Assembly: GCF_014217565.1 (NCBI RefSeq)
Contig: NZ_CP043661.1
Coordinates: 868,001-932,000 of the forward strand
Direction: 5' to 3'
DNA: 64,000 bases
From: Kribbella qitaiheensis
GTDB taxonomy: Bacteria > Actinomycetota > Actinomycetes > Propionibacteriales > Kribbellaceae
A model generated the notes under the pieces. The model saw only the letters and a list, made by a program, of their open reading frames with translations, did no database searches and had not been told where the DNA came from. Below are positions 45,329 through 54,706 of the stretch, piece by piece; positions within the stretch are counted from its first letter, which is position 1; every line of letters starts with the position of its first letter. The position numbers and the translations under genes were made by a program.

Positions 45329-47061
45329 TGCTGCTTCGCCTGTTGCGTACGCACCTGCGTCCGTACGCCGGCAATCTGTCCATGGTGGTCGTCCTGCAGT
45401 TGATCGGGACGATCGCCTCCCTCTACTTGCCCAGCCTGAACGCCGACATCATCGACAACGGTGTGGCCACGGGCGATACCGGCTACATCGTCGGCACCGG
45501 CGGCTGGATGCTCGGTGTCAGCCTGGTGCAGATCCTCTGCACGGTCACCGCCGTGTACTTCGGCGCCAAGACGGCCGCGTTGTTCGGGCGCGACGTGCGC
45601 GCCGCGGTCTTCCACCGGGTCGGCGAGTTCTCCGCGCGTGAGGTCAACCAGTTCGGTGCGCCGACGCTGATCTCACGCAGTACGAACGATGTCACCCAGG
45701 TGCAGATGCTGGTGGTGACCACCTGCACGATGCTGGTGGCCGCCCCGATCACGATGGTCGGCGGCATCTTCATGGCGGTTCGCGAGGACGCCGGCCTGTC
45801 CTGGCTGGTGGCCGTGGCCGTACCGTTGCTGGCGGCATCGATCGGTCTGATCGCCAGCCGGATGGTGCCGCAGTTCCGCAAGATGCAGGTGAACATCGAC
45901 TCGGTCAACCGGGTCCTGCGCGAGCAGATCACCGGCATCCGCGTGGTTCGGGCGTTCGTCCGCGAGCCACACGAGGTGGAGCGGTTCGGCGAGGCCAACA
46001 CCAACGTCACCAACACCGCTATCCGGGCCGGCCGGCTGATGGCGCTGGTGTTCCCGGTCGTGATGCTGATCCTGAACATGTCCACCGTGGCCGTGCTCTG
46101 GTTCGGCGCCTCCCGGGTGGAGAGCGGCGCGATGCAGGTCGGCGAACTGACCGCCTTCATCAGCTACCTGATCCAGATCCTGTTCTCGGTGATGATGGCG
46201 ACCTTCGTGATGATCATGGTGCCGCGTGCCTCGGTCTGCGCCGACCGGATCAGCGAAGTACTGGGCACCGAGTCGTCGGTCCGCCCGCCGGTCACGCCGA
46301 TCAAGAACTTCATCGGGCACGGCGAGCTGGTCTTCGAGAACGCGGAGTTCCAGTACCCCGGGGCAGCCGAGCCCGTACTGCGTGACATCAGCTTCACCGC
46401 GTCGCCAGGCCGGACCACGGCCATCATCGGCAGCACCGGCGCCGGTAAGACGACCCTGCTGTCGCTGGTGCCGCGCCTGTTCGACACGACCGGCGGCCGG
46501 GTCCTGGTCGACGGGATCGATGTCTGCGAGATCGAGCCGGAGGCGCTCTGGGAGCGGATCGGCCTGGTGCCGCAACGGCCGTACCTGTTCTCCGGGACAG
46601 TGGCCAGCAACCTGCGCTACGGCAACCCGGCGGCGACCGACGACGAACTGTGGGAAGCGCTGGAGATTGCCCAGGGCAAGAACTTCGTCGAGGCGATGCC
46701 GCAGGGGCTGGACTCGCCGATCTCGCAGGGCGGGACCAACGTGTCCGGTGGTCAGCGGCAGCGGCTCGCGATCGCCCGGGCGCTGGTCCGGAAGCCGGAG
46801 ATCTACCTGTTCGACGACTCGTTCTCCGCGCTTGACCTGTCGACCGACGCTCGGTTGCGAGCCGCACTGGCTCCGGTCACCGCCGACGCGTGTGTGGTGA
46901 TCGTGGCGCAGCGAGTGTCGACCATCATCGACGCCGACCAGATCGTCGTACTGGAAGACGGCGCTGTCGTTGGCAAGGGCAACCATGCCGAACTACTCCA
47001 GACCTGTCCTACGTACGTCGAGATCGTTGAGTCCCAGCGGTCCGCGGAGGAAGCAGCATGA
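45328..47061 (+). CDS. Heterodimeric ABC exporter subunit with degenerate ATPase site
   Basis: The 577-residue protein starts at the ATG overlapping the TetR TGA (MLLRLLRTHLRPYAGNLSMV). The membrane domain is followed by Walker A GSTGAGKTTLLS, signature VSGGQRQRLAIARAL and Walker B IYLFDDSFSALD. An Asp stands where the catalytic Glu is expected, so one ATP site of the dimer should be inactive, as known for heterodimeric exporters such as TM287/288. The switch His is also replaced (VAQRVST). It overlaps its partner gene by ATGA. Confidence 0.92.
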   Translation: MLLRLLRTHLRPYAGNLSMVVVLQLIGTIASLYLPSLNADIIDNGVATGDTGYIVGTGGWMLGVSLVQILCTVTAVYFGAKTAALFGRDVRAAVFHRVGEFSAREVNQFGAPTLISRSTNDVTQVQMLVVTTCTMLVAAPITMVGGIFMAVREDAGLSWLVAVAVPLLAASIGLIASRMVPQFRKMQVNIDSVNRVLREQITGIRVVRAFVREPHEVERFGEANTNVTNTAIRAGRLMALVFPVVMLILNMSTVAVLWFGASRVESGAMQVGELTAFISYLIQILFSVMMATFVMIMVPRASVCADRISEVLGTESSVRPPVTPIKNFIGHGELVFENAEFQYPGAAEPVLRDISFTASPGRTTAIIGSTGAGKTTLLSLVPRLFDTTGGRVLVDGIDVCEIEPEALWERIGLVPQRPYLFSGTVASNLRYGNPAATDDELWEALEIAQGKNFVEAMPQGLDSPISQGGTNVSGGQRQRLAIARALVRKPEIYLFDDSFSALDLSTDARLRAALAPVTADACVVIVAQRVSTIIDADQIVVLEDGAVVGKGNHAELLQTCPTYVEIVESQRSAEEAA

Positions 47062-49106
47062 CCGACCAGAAGGTAGAAGAACCGGCGGCCGAGGACCAGC
47101 CCGCCGAGACGATCAAGTCCACCGAGCGACCGACCACCGGCCGCGCGTTCGGGCCGCCCGGCGGCATCCCGGGGGACAAGTCGATGAACTTCGGTCCGTC
47201 GGCGAAGCGGCTGCTCAAGCGGTTGCGGCCGCACCGGCTGCAGGTCGGCGGCGTCGTACTGCTGGCGGTCGGCAGCGTCTCGCTGGCGGTGCTGGGCCCG
47301 AAGATCCTCGGCCGGGCCACCGACATCATCTTCGCCGGCGCGATCGGCAAGAGGTTCCCGAAGGGCGTCACCAAGGAGCAGGTGATCGAGCAGACTCGCG
47401 CAGCCGGGAACGGCCGGCTGGCCGACCTGCTCGGCGGGATCGACCTGATCCCGGGCGTCGGCGTCGACTTCGATGCTCTGCGCAACGTGTTGATGCTGGT
47501 ACTGGCGCTGTACGTCGGGTCGTTCTTCCTGTCCTGGATGCAGGGCTACATCCTGAACGGTGTCGTCCAGCGGACCGTGTTCGAGCTGCGGTCCGAGGTC
47601 GAGGAGAAGCTGAACCGGTTGCCCCTGAGCTACTTCGACGGCGCGCCACGCGGTGAATTGCTGAGCCGGGTCACCAATGACATCGACAACATCTCGACCA
47701 GCCTGCAGCAGACGCTGAGTCAGCTGCTCACGTCGCTGCTGACGGTGATCGGAGTGATCACGCTGATGTTCGTGGTCTCGCCGCTGCTGGCGCTGATCGC
47801 GCTGGTGACGATCCCGATCTCGATGGTGCTCACCGCGGCGATCGCGAAACGCTCACAGTCGCGGTTCGTGGCGCAGTGGCGGCATACCGGCGCGCTGAAC
47901 GGCCAGATCGAGGAAGCCTTCACCGGCCACGAGCTGGTCAAGGTGTTCGGCCGGCAGAAGGAGATCGAGGCGAGCTTCGCACAGAAGAACGAGGAGCTGT
48001 ACCAGGCTTCGTTCGGCGCGCAGTTCATCTCCGGGCTGATCATGCCGTCGATGATGTTCATCGGGAACCTGAACTACGTCGTGATCGCGGTGGTAGGCGG
48101 ACTGCGGGTGGCGTCGGGCACGATGTCGCTGGGTGATGTACAGGCCTTCATCCAGTACTCGCGGCAGTTCACGCAGCCGCTGACACAGGTCGCTTCGATG
48201 GCGAACCTGCTGCAGTCCGGCGTGGCCTCGTCGGAGCGGGTGTTCGAAGTACTGGATGCCACCGAGCAGGTGCCGGACGATGCCGCGCCGCAGAAGATGA
48301 CGGCTGCGCGTGGCCGGGTCGAGTTCGAGCACGTGTCGTTCTCGTACAACCCGGACAAGCCGCTGATCACCGACCTGAGCCTGATCGCCGAGCCCGCCCA
48401 GACCGTCGCGATCGTCGGTCCGACCGGGGCAGGCAAGACGACGCTGGTCAACCTGATCATGCGGTTCTACGAGCTCAACGGCGGCCGGATCACCCTCGAC
48501 GGGATCGACATCACCGAGCTGACCCGGCACGACCTGCGATCCCGGATCGGGATGGTGCTGCAGGAGACCTGGCTGTTCGGCGGAACGATCCGGGACAACA
48601 TCCTGTACGGCAACCTGAAGGCCACCGAGGAAGACATGCTCGCGGCCGCCAAGGCGACGTACGTGGATCGTTTCGTGCACAGCCTGCCGGCCGGGTACGA
48701 CACGGTGATCGACGAGGAGGGCAGCAACGTCAGCGCGGGTGAGAAGCAGTTGCTCACCATCGCCCGTGCCTTCCTGGCCGACCCGCAACTGCTGATCCTG
48801 GACGAAGCGACCAGCTCGGTCGACACCCGGACCGAGGTGCTCGTCCAGCGAGCGATGGCCGCTCTCCGCTCCGACCGGACCAGCTTCGTGATCGCCCACC
48901 GCCTCTCCACGATCCGCGACGCCGACCTGATCCTGGTCATGGAAGACGGTTCGATCGTTGAACAAGGCAACCACCAGGAACTACTCGCAGTCGACGGCGC
49001 CTACGCCCGCCTCTACAACGCGCAGTTCAGCGCCGCAGTAGCCGACATAGACGAAGAAGCCGCCGCAATCCCAACCCCAGCAGCACCCGGCCCAGCCCGC
49101 CGCTAA
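47058..49106 (+). CDS. Heterodimeric ABC exporter subunit with intact Walker B
   Basis: This partner of 682 residues has a longer N-terminal tail (KVEEPAAEDQPAETIKSTER) and a large insertion between the first two helices (GKRFPKGVTKEQVIEQTRAA). The ATPase domain has Walker A GPTGAGKTTLVN, Walker B LLILDEATSSVD and switch AHRLSTI, all catalytic. Its signature is VSAGEKQLLTIARA, which departs from LSGGQ. This is the reciprocal asymmetry expected with the upstream subunit. Related actinobacterial pairs (Rv1272c/Rv1273c-like) export lipids or drugs. The substrate is unknown. Confidence 0.92.
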   Translation: MTDQKVEEPAAEDQPAETIKSTERPTTGRAFGPPGGIPGDKSMNFGPSAKRLLKRLRPHRLQVGGVVLLAVGSVSLAVLGPKILGRATDIIFAGAIGKRFPKGVTKEQVIEQTRAAGNGRLADLLGGIDLIPGVGVDFDALRNVLMLVLALYVGSFFLSWMQGYILNGVVQRTVFELRSEVEEKLNRLPLSYFDGAPRGELLSRVTNDIDNISTSLQQTLSQLLTSLLTVIGVITLMFVVSPLLALIALVTIPISMVLTAAIAKRSQSRFVAQWRHTGALNGQIEEAFTGHELVKVFGRQKEIEASFAQKNEELYQASFGAQFISGLIMPSMMFIGNLNYVVIAVVGGLRVASGTMSLGDVQAFIQYSRQFTQPLTQVASMANLLQSGVASSERVFEVLDATEQVPDDAAPQKMTAARGRVEFEHVSFSYNPDKPLITDLSLIAEPAQTVAIVGPTGAGKTTLVNLIMRFYELNGGRITLDGIDITELTRHDLRSRIGMVLQETWLFGGTIRDNILYGNLKATEEDMLAAAKATYVDRFVHSLPAGYDTVIDEEGSNVSAGEKQLLTIARAFLADPQLLILDEATSSVDTRTEVLVQRAMAALRSDRTSFVIAHRLSTIRDADLILVMEDGSIVEQGNHQELLAVDGAYARLYNAQFSAAVADIDEEAAAIPTPAAPGPARR

Positions 49107-49119
49107 CCCCACCTCGAAA

Positions 49120-49144
49120 GGGGACGCCCATCTCGGGCGTCCCC
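49120..49144 (+). terminator. Hairpin terminator after the ABC exporter operon
   Basis: GGGGACGCCC-ATCTC-GGGCGTCCCC is a perfect 10-base stem with a 5-base loop, 13 bases after the stop. A pyrimidine-rich TTCCCT follows. Confidence 0.8.
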
Positions 49145-49222
49145 TTCCCTGTGGACAACTTCGGCTTGGTCTCCGCTGGATATGAGTTACTGGGTGCCCA
49201 CCACAACCAGGCGGAGGTACGC

Positions 49223-50101
49223 ATGGGCGGCAGGCTGGACGACCGTGGTGCGCCGATGATTATTGATACGGATATCGGTGGGGATCCGGATGACACTGTT
49301 GCGGTGGTGGCTGCGGCGCGGAATGTGCCGGAGTTGAAGTTGGTGATCACGAGTGATGAGTACGGCGGGGAGCGGGCGCGGTTTGTTCGGTACTTGCTTG
49401 ACTTGGTGGGGCGGCCGGATGTGAAGGTGGTCGAGGGGTCGGATCTTGGGAACACCCGGCTGTACTTCGTTGACGGGATGTTTCCGGCCGATGTGCCGAG
49501 GCAGGGTACGGATGTTGTCGCCGCGGTTGCGGAAGTGTGCGCGTCGACGGCTGGGCCGGTGCGGTGGGTGGGGATGGGGCCGTTGTCGAATCTGTCGGCT
49601 CTGCAGTCGGAGCGGCCTGAGTTGGTCGCGAAGATGGTTGTGACGCAGATGGGTGGGGCGATCGACTATCGGGATCCGTCGCGTGCTGAGCACAACTTCC
49701 GGGTTGATCCGGAGGCGGTGATCCGGATGCTGCCTGTGCTGGAGCTTTGGGGTCCCCGCTTTGTGGTCTCCGACGTCACGTTCACGCCGGCCATGGAGAT
49801 CACCACCGACTCGCCGATCTACAAGAAGTGGGCCGAGCCGGATGCGCCGCCGTGGGCGAAGGTTCTCAAGACGCACAACGATCGCTGGATGGACCGCTAT
49901 CCGGGCTCGATGCAACACGACGGGTTGACCCTCGCGGCCGCGACCCTTTGGCCGGGCATCCGGTTCGTCCAGGAGAAGGTCGTTCTCGACTCGATCGCGC
50001 GGATGAGTCGCAGCGACGACGGCATAGAGATCAGCATGTCGAACAGCGTGGACTACAGCGCGTTCATGTCGTGGCTACATGGCTGCCTTGCTTTCGACTA
50101 G
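49223..50101 (+). CDS. Nucleoside hydrolase-like protein (IunH family)
   Basis: The calcium-binding DxDxxxDD motif is present at the N-terminus as IIDTDIGGDPDDTVAVVAAA. RWVGMGPLSNLSAL and a later EHNFRVDPEAVIRML (the N and D ligand region) also fit the family. Such enzymes hydrolyse ribonucleosides to base plus ribose. The ATG at 49223 has GGAGG 5 bases upstream and was preferred over one at 49151. Spacing from the upstream terminator indicates its own promoter. The exact substrate cannot be told, and divergent members are not always nucleosidases. Confidence 0.8.
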   Translation: MGGRLDDRGAPMIIDTDIGGDPDDTVAVVAAARNVPELKLVITSDEYGGERARFVRYLLDLVGRPDVKVVEGSDLGNTRLYFVDGMFPADVPRQGTDVVAAVAEVCASTAGPVRWVGMGPLSNLSALQSERPELVAKMVVTQMGGAIDYRDPSRAEHNFRVDPEAVIRMLPVLELWGPRFVVSDVTFTPAMEITTDSPIYKKWAEPDAPPWAKVLKTHNDRWMDRYPGSMQHDGLTLAAATLWPGIRFVQEKVVLDSIARMSRSDDGIEISMSNSVDYSAFMSWLHGCLAFD

Positions 50102-50210
50102 CAGTTGATCCTCACACCGGCAGTGAGCGCAGTACCTGCCACCGTGAGGTACGAAGTCCTTCGTGTGCTGCGACCTGCCCGTGTCTCTGTTGTCCTCGAT
50201 CACGGGTGGA

Positions 50211-51134
50211 TCAGGAATTCTCCCTGTTCGAGCCGGCCAGTTTGTCCGCGATCGGTTTGGGGATTGGGAGGCCGCGGCGGAGGAGTTCTTTGACGAAGGC
50301 CCCTACTACGGGGTCGTCGGTGGTCGGGGTCAGTACGACGATGTCGCGGGTGAGTGGGGGATCGAGGCGGCGGATGGCGCCGGCGTACCCGGAGGTCAGG
50401 GCGGTGGTGGGGACGAGGGCGATGCCGAGGCCCGCGGCGGCCAGTTCGGCGGCGGTGGTGGTCTGGCGAGTTCGCATGACCGGCGTGAGGACGACGCCTT
50501 GGCCTGAGGCGAACTCGGTCAGCCAGGAGTCGAGGCCGTTGTCCGGGTGATAGCCAACAGTCCTGTACTGCGGGATGTCGGCGAAGGTCAACGAGTCTGC
50601 TCCGGCCAGGGGGTGGCTGGGGGTCATCGCGGCGACGATCTCCTCCGTGCCGATCAGGTCTGTCGTGGCCTGCCAATGGGTCGGGCGAGGGCTGATGGCT
50701 AGGTCGGCCTGACCGGAATCGACCAAGTCCGCCAGTGCGTCGGCGCTGGTGAGTTCGGTCAGGGTGATTTGGATACCGGGGCGGCGTCGGTGCCAGGTTC
50801 GTAGTACGGGGGCTAGGAGGGCGGCGGTCATGCTGACTGCGCAGGCGATGCGGAGGTGACCTTCGGCGCCTTGGGCAACGGATCGGCCGACGGTGAGGAC
50901 TCGGTCGGCGGCTGCGAGGGCGGTGCGGGCATCTTCGGCGACGGCGCGGCCGGCGGTGGTCGGGCGGACGCCGCGGGGGAGACGTTCGAGGAGGGGAGTG
51001 CCGATCTCGCGCTCCAGGCCGGCTAGTTGGTGGGAGAGCGCGGGCTGGGAGAGGTGCAGGGTGGCGGCGGCCTTCGTGACCGAGCCGGTGTCGAGCACGG
51101 CGACCAGACACTCGAGGGCTCGCAGCGTTGTCAT
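50211..51134 (-). CDS. LysR-family transcriptional regulator
   Basis: The N-terminal HTH is standard (TLRALECLVAVLDTGSVTKA, AATLHLSQPALSHQLAGLER). The substrate-binding domain follows (LRIACAVSMTAALLAPVLRT, LVPTTALTSGYAGAIRRLDP). It diverges from the SDR gene at 51238, the usual arrangement for a LysR regulator and its target. The gap contains AGCTT and AAGCT arms near 51141-51165 that might be part of a binding site. Confidence 0.9.
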   Translation of the reverse strand: MTTLRALECLVAVLDTGSVTKAAATLHLSQPALSHQLAGLEREIGTPLLERLPRGVRPTTAGRAVAEDARTALAAADRVLTVGRSVAQGAEGHLRIACAVSMTAALLAPVLRTWHRRRPGIQITLTELTSADALADLVDSGQADLAISPRPTHWQATTDLIGTEEIVAAMTPSHPLAGADSLTFADIPQYRTVGYHPDNGLDSWLTEFASGQGVVLTPVMRTRQTTTAAELAAAGLGIALVPTTALTSGYAGAIRRLDPPLTRDIVVLTPTTDDPVVGAFVKELLRRGLPIPKPIADKLAGSNRENS

Positions 51135-51237
51135 TCGCTCAGCTTATGGGAAGGCCCAGGAAGCTTCATGGCGCGACGGGAGTTCTGCGCTGGTGGTCGG
51201 CGTTGGAAGGAGGGCAAGCGTCGATCAAGGAGGAGAC

Positions 51238-52044
51238 ATGAGCGTGGAACTGCAGGGCAAGACGGTGGTCGTGGTCGGTGGCAGTTCGGGGATCGGGCGG
51301 CAGATCGCGACAGACGCTGCCGCAGCGGGAGCCCGAGTGATCCTGGCGGGCCGAAATCCTGAAAAGTTGGCTGCGTTCGGTGAGCCCGGGGCTGCTGGGA
51401 GAGCAGAGGGCCGCGGAGCCGCTGAGAGCGGACCAGGCGGGATCGCGGCTGTTGGGAGCGGTGGGGGCGGGATTGCGGGCGGCGCGATCGAGGTGGCGAT
51501 GGTGGATCTTTCTGACGAGGGTTCGATCGCCGCGCTGGCAGAGCGGCTGGGGGCGGTCGATCACGTGGTGAGTGTGGCGAATGCTGGTGCCAACGGGCCG
51601 GTGACGGGGCTCGAGCGGGACGCCGTGGTGGGTGCGTTCGATGCGAAGGTGATCGGGCCGATTCTGCTCGCCAAGCACTTCGGGCCACGGTTCGCCGAGG
51701 GTGGGTCGATGTTGCTGTTCTCGGGGATTGTGGGCTGGAGGCCGTCGGCGGGGAAGACGGTGACGGCGGCAACGAACGGCGCTGTCAGCTTCTTGGCTTC
51801 GGCGCTCGCGGTCGAGTTGGCGCCGATCCGGGTGAACGCTCTCTCGCCGGGGATCATCGACTCCGGCGCCTGGGACAGCTTGGGCGAAGGCAAGCAGAAG
51901 CTCTTCGAAGCCACCGCCGCCAAGGTGCCGGCACGCCGGGTTGGCCAACTGTCCGACGTCTCGTCAGCAGCCCTACTCGCTCTCACCAACCCGTTCATCA
52001 CCGGAGAAACCCTCCACGTAGACGGCGGCGCCCGCTTCGCCTGA
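51238..52044 (+). CDS. Atypical SDR lacking the catalytic Tyr and Lys, with Gly-rich insertion
   Basis: The ATG at 51238 follows AAGGAGGAG and opens the Rossmann fold (KTVVVVGGSSGIGRQIATDA). A glycine/alanine-rich insertion of about 35 residues (GRAEGRGAAESGPGGIAAVG, then GGGGIAGG) separates strand 3 from IEVAMVDLSDEGSIAAL. At the active site the usual YxxxK reads TAATNGAV, so both Tyr and Lys are replaced. The C-terminal part is normal (ELAPIRVNALSPGIIDS, ITGETLHVDGGARFA). It may bind NAD(P) without standard SDR catalysis. The divergent LysR gene probably regulates it. Confidence 0.8.
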   Translation: MSVELQGKTVVVVGGSSGIGRQIATDAAAAGARVILAGRNPEKLAAFGEPGAAGRAEGRGAAESGPGGIAAVGSGGGGIAGGAIEVAMVDLSDEGSIAALAERLGAVDHVVSVANAGANGPVTGLERDAVVGAFDAKVIGPILLAKHFGPRFAEGGSMLLFSGIVGWRPSAGKTVTAATNGAVSFLASALAVELAPIRVNALSPGIIDSGAWDSLGEGKQKLFEATAAKVPARRVGQLSDVSSAALLALTNPFITGETLHVDGGARFA

Positions 52045-52497
52045 CCCGGCGGGCCAAGTAGGGGAGGGCGGGTCGGAAGGTGTGTGGCGGGACAGCCTCC
52101 CGCCGACCCGTGGTGCCTGCCTGCGGTTAGGGAAGGTGTAGGGCGAAGGTGGGCGGGCCGGGTGAACGGTGGTGGCAGCGCCGCGCCGCACGACGGTGGT
52201 CAGGCCGGGTGTGGGTCCGGCAGGGGGTCCGCCCTCCGTCGGAGATGGGTGGGCGTGCGGTGATGCGGGAGCCGACGCCGTACGGCGGTGGTGGGTCGGC
52301 CGGTTGTGGTGGTGGCAGCTCCAGGCCGGGGTGAGGGTGCTGCGGCAGCGGTTCGTCGTACGGCGTGGTCTGGGTCGGGCGGGCGTGCGGTGATGCGGGA
52401 GTTGTCGTCGTCTGGCGAAGGTGGAGCGAGCGTGCGGGAGCGGTCGCCGTAGGGCGGAGGTGGTGGAGCGGTTCGCCGTACGGCGGGGTGGCGGCGG
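52045..52497. other. Gene-free GC-rich region with imperfect direct repeats
   Basis: No supported gene lies here. Plus-strand open frames have Gly/Arg/Trp-rich text without recognisable motifs. A direct repeat of GGGCGTGCGGTGATGCGGGA occurs at 52251 and 52381, 130 bases apart. Variants of TACGGCGGTGG and GTACGGCG recur four to five times. It looks like decayed repetitive sequence behind the convergent ends of the SDR and M20 genes. Confidence 0.5.
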
Positions 52498-53694
52498 TTA
52501 GCCGCGTGCCAGGCGGCGGAGGGCCAGCTCGGAGAGGAGGGCTGCGGCGTTGGGGAGGATTGAGTCGTCGAAGGTGGCCAAGGGGGAGTGGTTGTCGGCG
52601 GCTTTGTCCCAGTCGGGGGTGGCGCAGGCGCTGAGGTTTACGTAGGCGCCGGGGACCTCGTTGAGGACGAAGGACATGTCTTCGGCGCCGCAGCTGGGCT
52701 GGGGGCGCTCACGAAAGCGGTCTGCGCCGAAGAGGTCGGTTATCGTCTGGCGCGCGAATTCGTACTCGGCGTCGTTGTTCACGGTGACCGGGTAGCCGAC
52801 GCGGTAGTCCACCTCCGCGGTGAGGCCGTGCGCGGCGGCGATGCCTTCGACGAGCCGTTCGGACGCGACCTTCACCTTGGCGCCGGTCTCCGGGGAGAAG
52901 CTGCGCACGGTCGCCTCGAAGAACGCGTCGTCCGGGATGATGTTCTCCTTGGTGCCGCCGGCGATCCGGCCGACCGTGAGGACAATCGGATCGAAGATGT
53001 CGAACTGGCGGGTCACCATCGTCTGCAGCGCCAGCACCATCTCGCAGGCGACCGGGATCGGGTCCTTGCCACGGTACGGCTTGGAGCCGTGGGTGCCCGC
53101 GCCGACGACGCGAACGCTCAGCTGGTCGGCGGCCGCCATGAACGATCCGGCCTTGCTGTTCCACATGCCGAGCGGATCGCCGGCGGACTGCACATGCAGG
53201 CAGTACGCTGCGTCGACCCGCCGTCCCGCCGCCTCCAGTAGACCCTCGCGGATCATGATCGGCGCGCCGCCCGTCGTCTCCTCGCCGGGCTGGAACATGA
53301 ACACCACATCGCCGGCCAGCTGATCCCGCAACTCGTGCAGCACCTTCACCGCGCCGACCAGCCCCGCGACGTGCAGATCGTGGCCGCAGGCATGCATCAT
53401 CCCGGGATGCTTCGACGCGTAAGGAACGTCGACCCGCTCGGTCACCGGCAACGCGTCCATGTCACCGCGCAGCAACACGACCGGTCCGGGCCCGCCACCG
53501 CCCCGCAGTACGGCGGTGACCGAGGACAGCTCCTTGCCGAGCGTGATCTCGAGGTCGAGGCCTTCCAAAGCCTCCAGGATCAGCGCCTGCGTCTTCGGCA
53601 GCTCGAGATCGTATTCGGGGACCTCGTGGAGCGCTCTCCGTAAAGTGATGATCTCGTCGGCGTAGCGCTGCGCGATCTCCAGCGTCGCGCTCAT
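52498..53694 (-). CDS. M20-family amidohydrolase (hippurate hydrolase-like)
   Basis: The family pattern is clear: LRRALHEVPEYDLELPKTQA, VVLLRGDMDALPVTE, MMHACGHDLHVAGLVGAVKV and VVFMFQPGEETTGGAPIMI. These carry the metal-binding His, Asp and Glu residues of M20D peptidases such as hippurate and IAA-amino acid hydrolases. The terminal CGAEDMSFVLNEVPGAYVNL is also typical. It would cleave N-acyl amino acids in the cytoplasm. The ATG at 53694 overlaps the exonuclease stop by ATGA, so it is the second gene of that pair. Confidence 0.9.
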   Translation of the reverse strand: MSATLEIAQRYADEIITLRRALHEVPEYDLELPKTQALILEALEGLDLEITLGKELSSVTAVLRGGGGPGPVVLLRGDMDALPVTERVDVPYASKHPGMMHACGHDLHVAGLVGAVKVLHELRDQLAGDVVFMFQPGEETTGGAPIMIREGLLEAAGRRVDAAYCLHVQSAGDPLGMWNSKAGSFMAAADQLSVRVVGAGTHGSKPYRGKDPIPVACEMVLALQTMVTRQFDIFDPIVLTVGRIAGGTKENIIPDDAFFEATVRSFSPETGAKVKVASERLVEGIAAAHGLTAEVDYRVGYPVTVNNDAEYEFARQTITDLFGADRFRERPQPSCGAEDMSFVLNEVPGAYVNLSACATPDWDKAADNHSPLATFDDSILPNAAALLSELALRRLARG

Positions 53695-54659
53695 GCCTTG
53701 GGTCCGAGGTTCAGGGCGGACATCACGCGCTGGGCACTTCCGCCGAGCTCCAGCAGCTCGACCAGGTCGAGCCACTTCTCCGGATCCTTCACCTCCGAAG
53801 GCATGGTCGCGTCGAACGACCCGACCGGCGCGTCCTTGGCCACGGCGACGACCTTCGGCGCCACGTCCAGGTAGTCACTGGAGTCCAGGATCTTGCGCTT
53901 GACCGACGGCGACATCGGCGTCGACGGATCGGCCGCCGCGGCACGGATCTCGTCCAGACCCCCGTACGCCGTGATCAGCGACGAGGCGGTCTTCTCCCCG
54001 ATGCCCTTGACGCCGGGCAGCCCGTCGGAGGCGTCACCGCGCAGAGTCGCGTAATCGGCGTACCGGTTGGCAGGGATCTCGTACTTCGCCAGCAGCGCCT
54101 TCTCGTCGTACACATCGGCGCGCCCGACACCCTTGGCGGCGGTGTAGATGATCCGGATCCCGCGCGAGTCGTCGATCAGCTGGAACAGGTCCCGGTCGCC
54201 GGTGACCACGTCGACCGGCATCTTGGCCTGGTGCGACAAGGTGCCGATGACGTCGTCGGCCTCGTGATCGGCCGCGCCGACGATGGGGATCCCGAGCGCG
54301 TCCAGACACGCGCGGATGTACGGCACCTGGATCTCCAGCCGGTCCGGAACGTCTTCGATCTGGGTCCCGCCGGACGCCACGAACTCGACCCGCTGCGCCT
54401 TGTACGACGGGATCAGCGCGACCCGCCAGGACGGTCGCCAGTTGTCGTCCCAGCAGGCGACGAGATGGGTCGGGCGGTGGTTCTCCACCAGTCGCGCGAT
54501 GAAGTCGAGCAGCCCGCGGATCGCGTTGGTCGGCGTACCGTCGGCAGCCTTCATCGTGTCGGGCACGCCGAAGAACGCGCGGAAGTACAGCGATGCCGTG
54601 TCGAGCAGCATCAGCCGCTGTCCGGCGATACCAGTCGTGGTGGTGGTCGTCTCAGCCAT
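53691..54659 (-). CDS. 5'-3' exonuclease, FEN/Pol I N-terminal-like
   Basis: The sequence has the acidic metal-binding residues and helix-hairpin-helix of the Pol I 5' nuclease family: LMLLDTASLYFRAFFGVPDT, DHEADDVIGTLSHQAKM, VDVVTGDRDLFQLIDDSRG and LPGVKGIGEKTASSLITAYG. No polymerase domain is attached. Such stand-alone enzymes remove 5' flaps and RNA primers. It is 322 residues, normal for the family. Confidence 0.9.
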   Translation of the reverse strand: MAETTTTTTGIAGQRLMLLDTASLYFRAFFGVPDTMKAADGTPTNAIRGLLDFIARLVENHRPTHLVACWDDNWRPSWRVALIPSYKAQRVEFVASGGTQIEDVPDRLEIQVPYIRACLDALGIPIVGAADHEADDVIGTLSHQAKMPVDVVTGDRDLFQLIDDSRGIRIIYTAAKGVGRADVYDEKALLAKYEIPANRYADYATLRGDASDGLPGVKGIGEKTASSLITAYGGLDEIRAAAADPSTPMSPSVKRKILDSSDYLDVAPKVVAVAKDAPVGSFDATMPSEVKDPEKWLDLVELLELGGSAQRVMSALNLGPKA

Positions 54660-54706
54660 GAGGCGATGCTTTCATGCCGGGGCGTCGCGGCAGTAGGGTC
54701 ACACTC

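Noticed and set aside
52149..52634. Small plus-strand genes rich in Gly, Trp and Arg
   Set aside because: No motifs, no ribosome sites, and they partly lie antisense to the M20 gene; they look like GC-rich chance frames.
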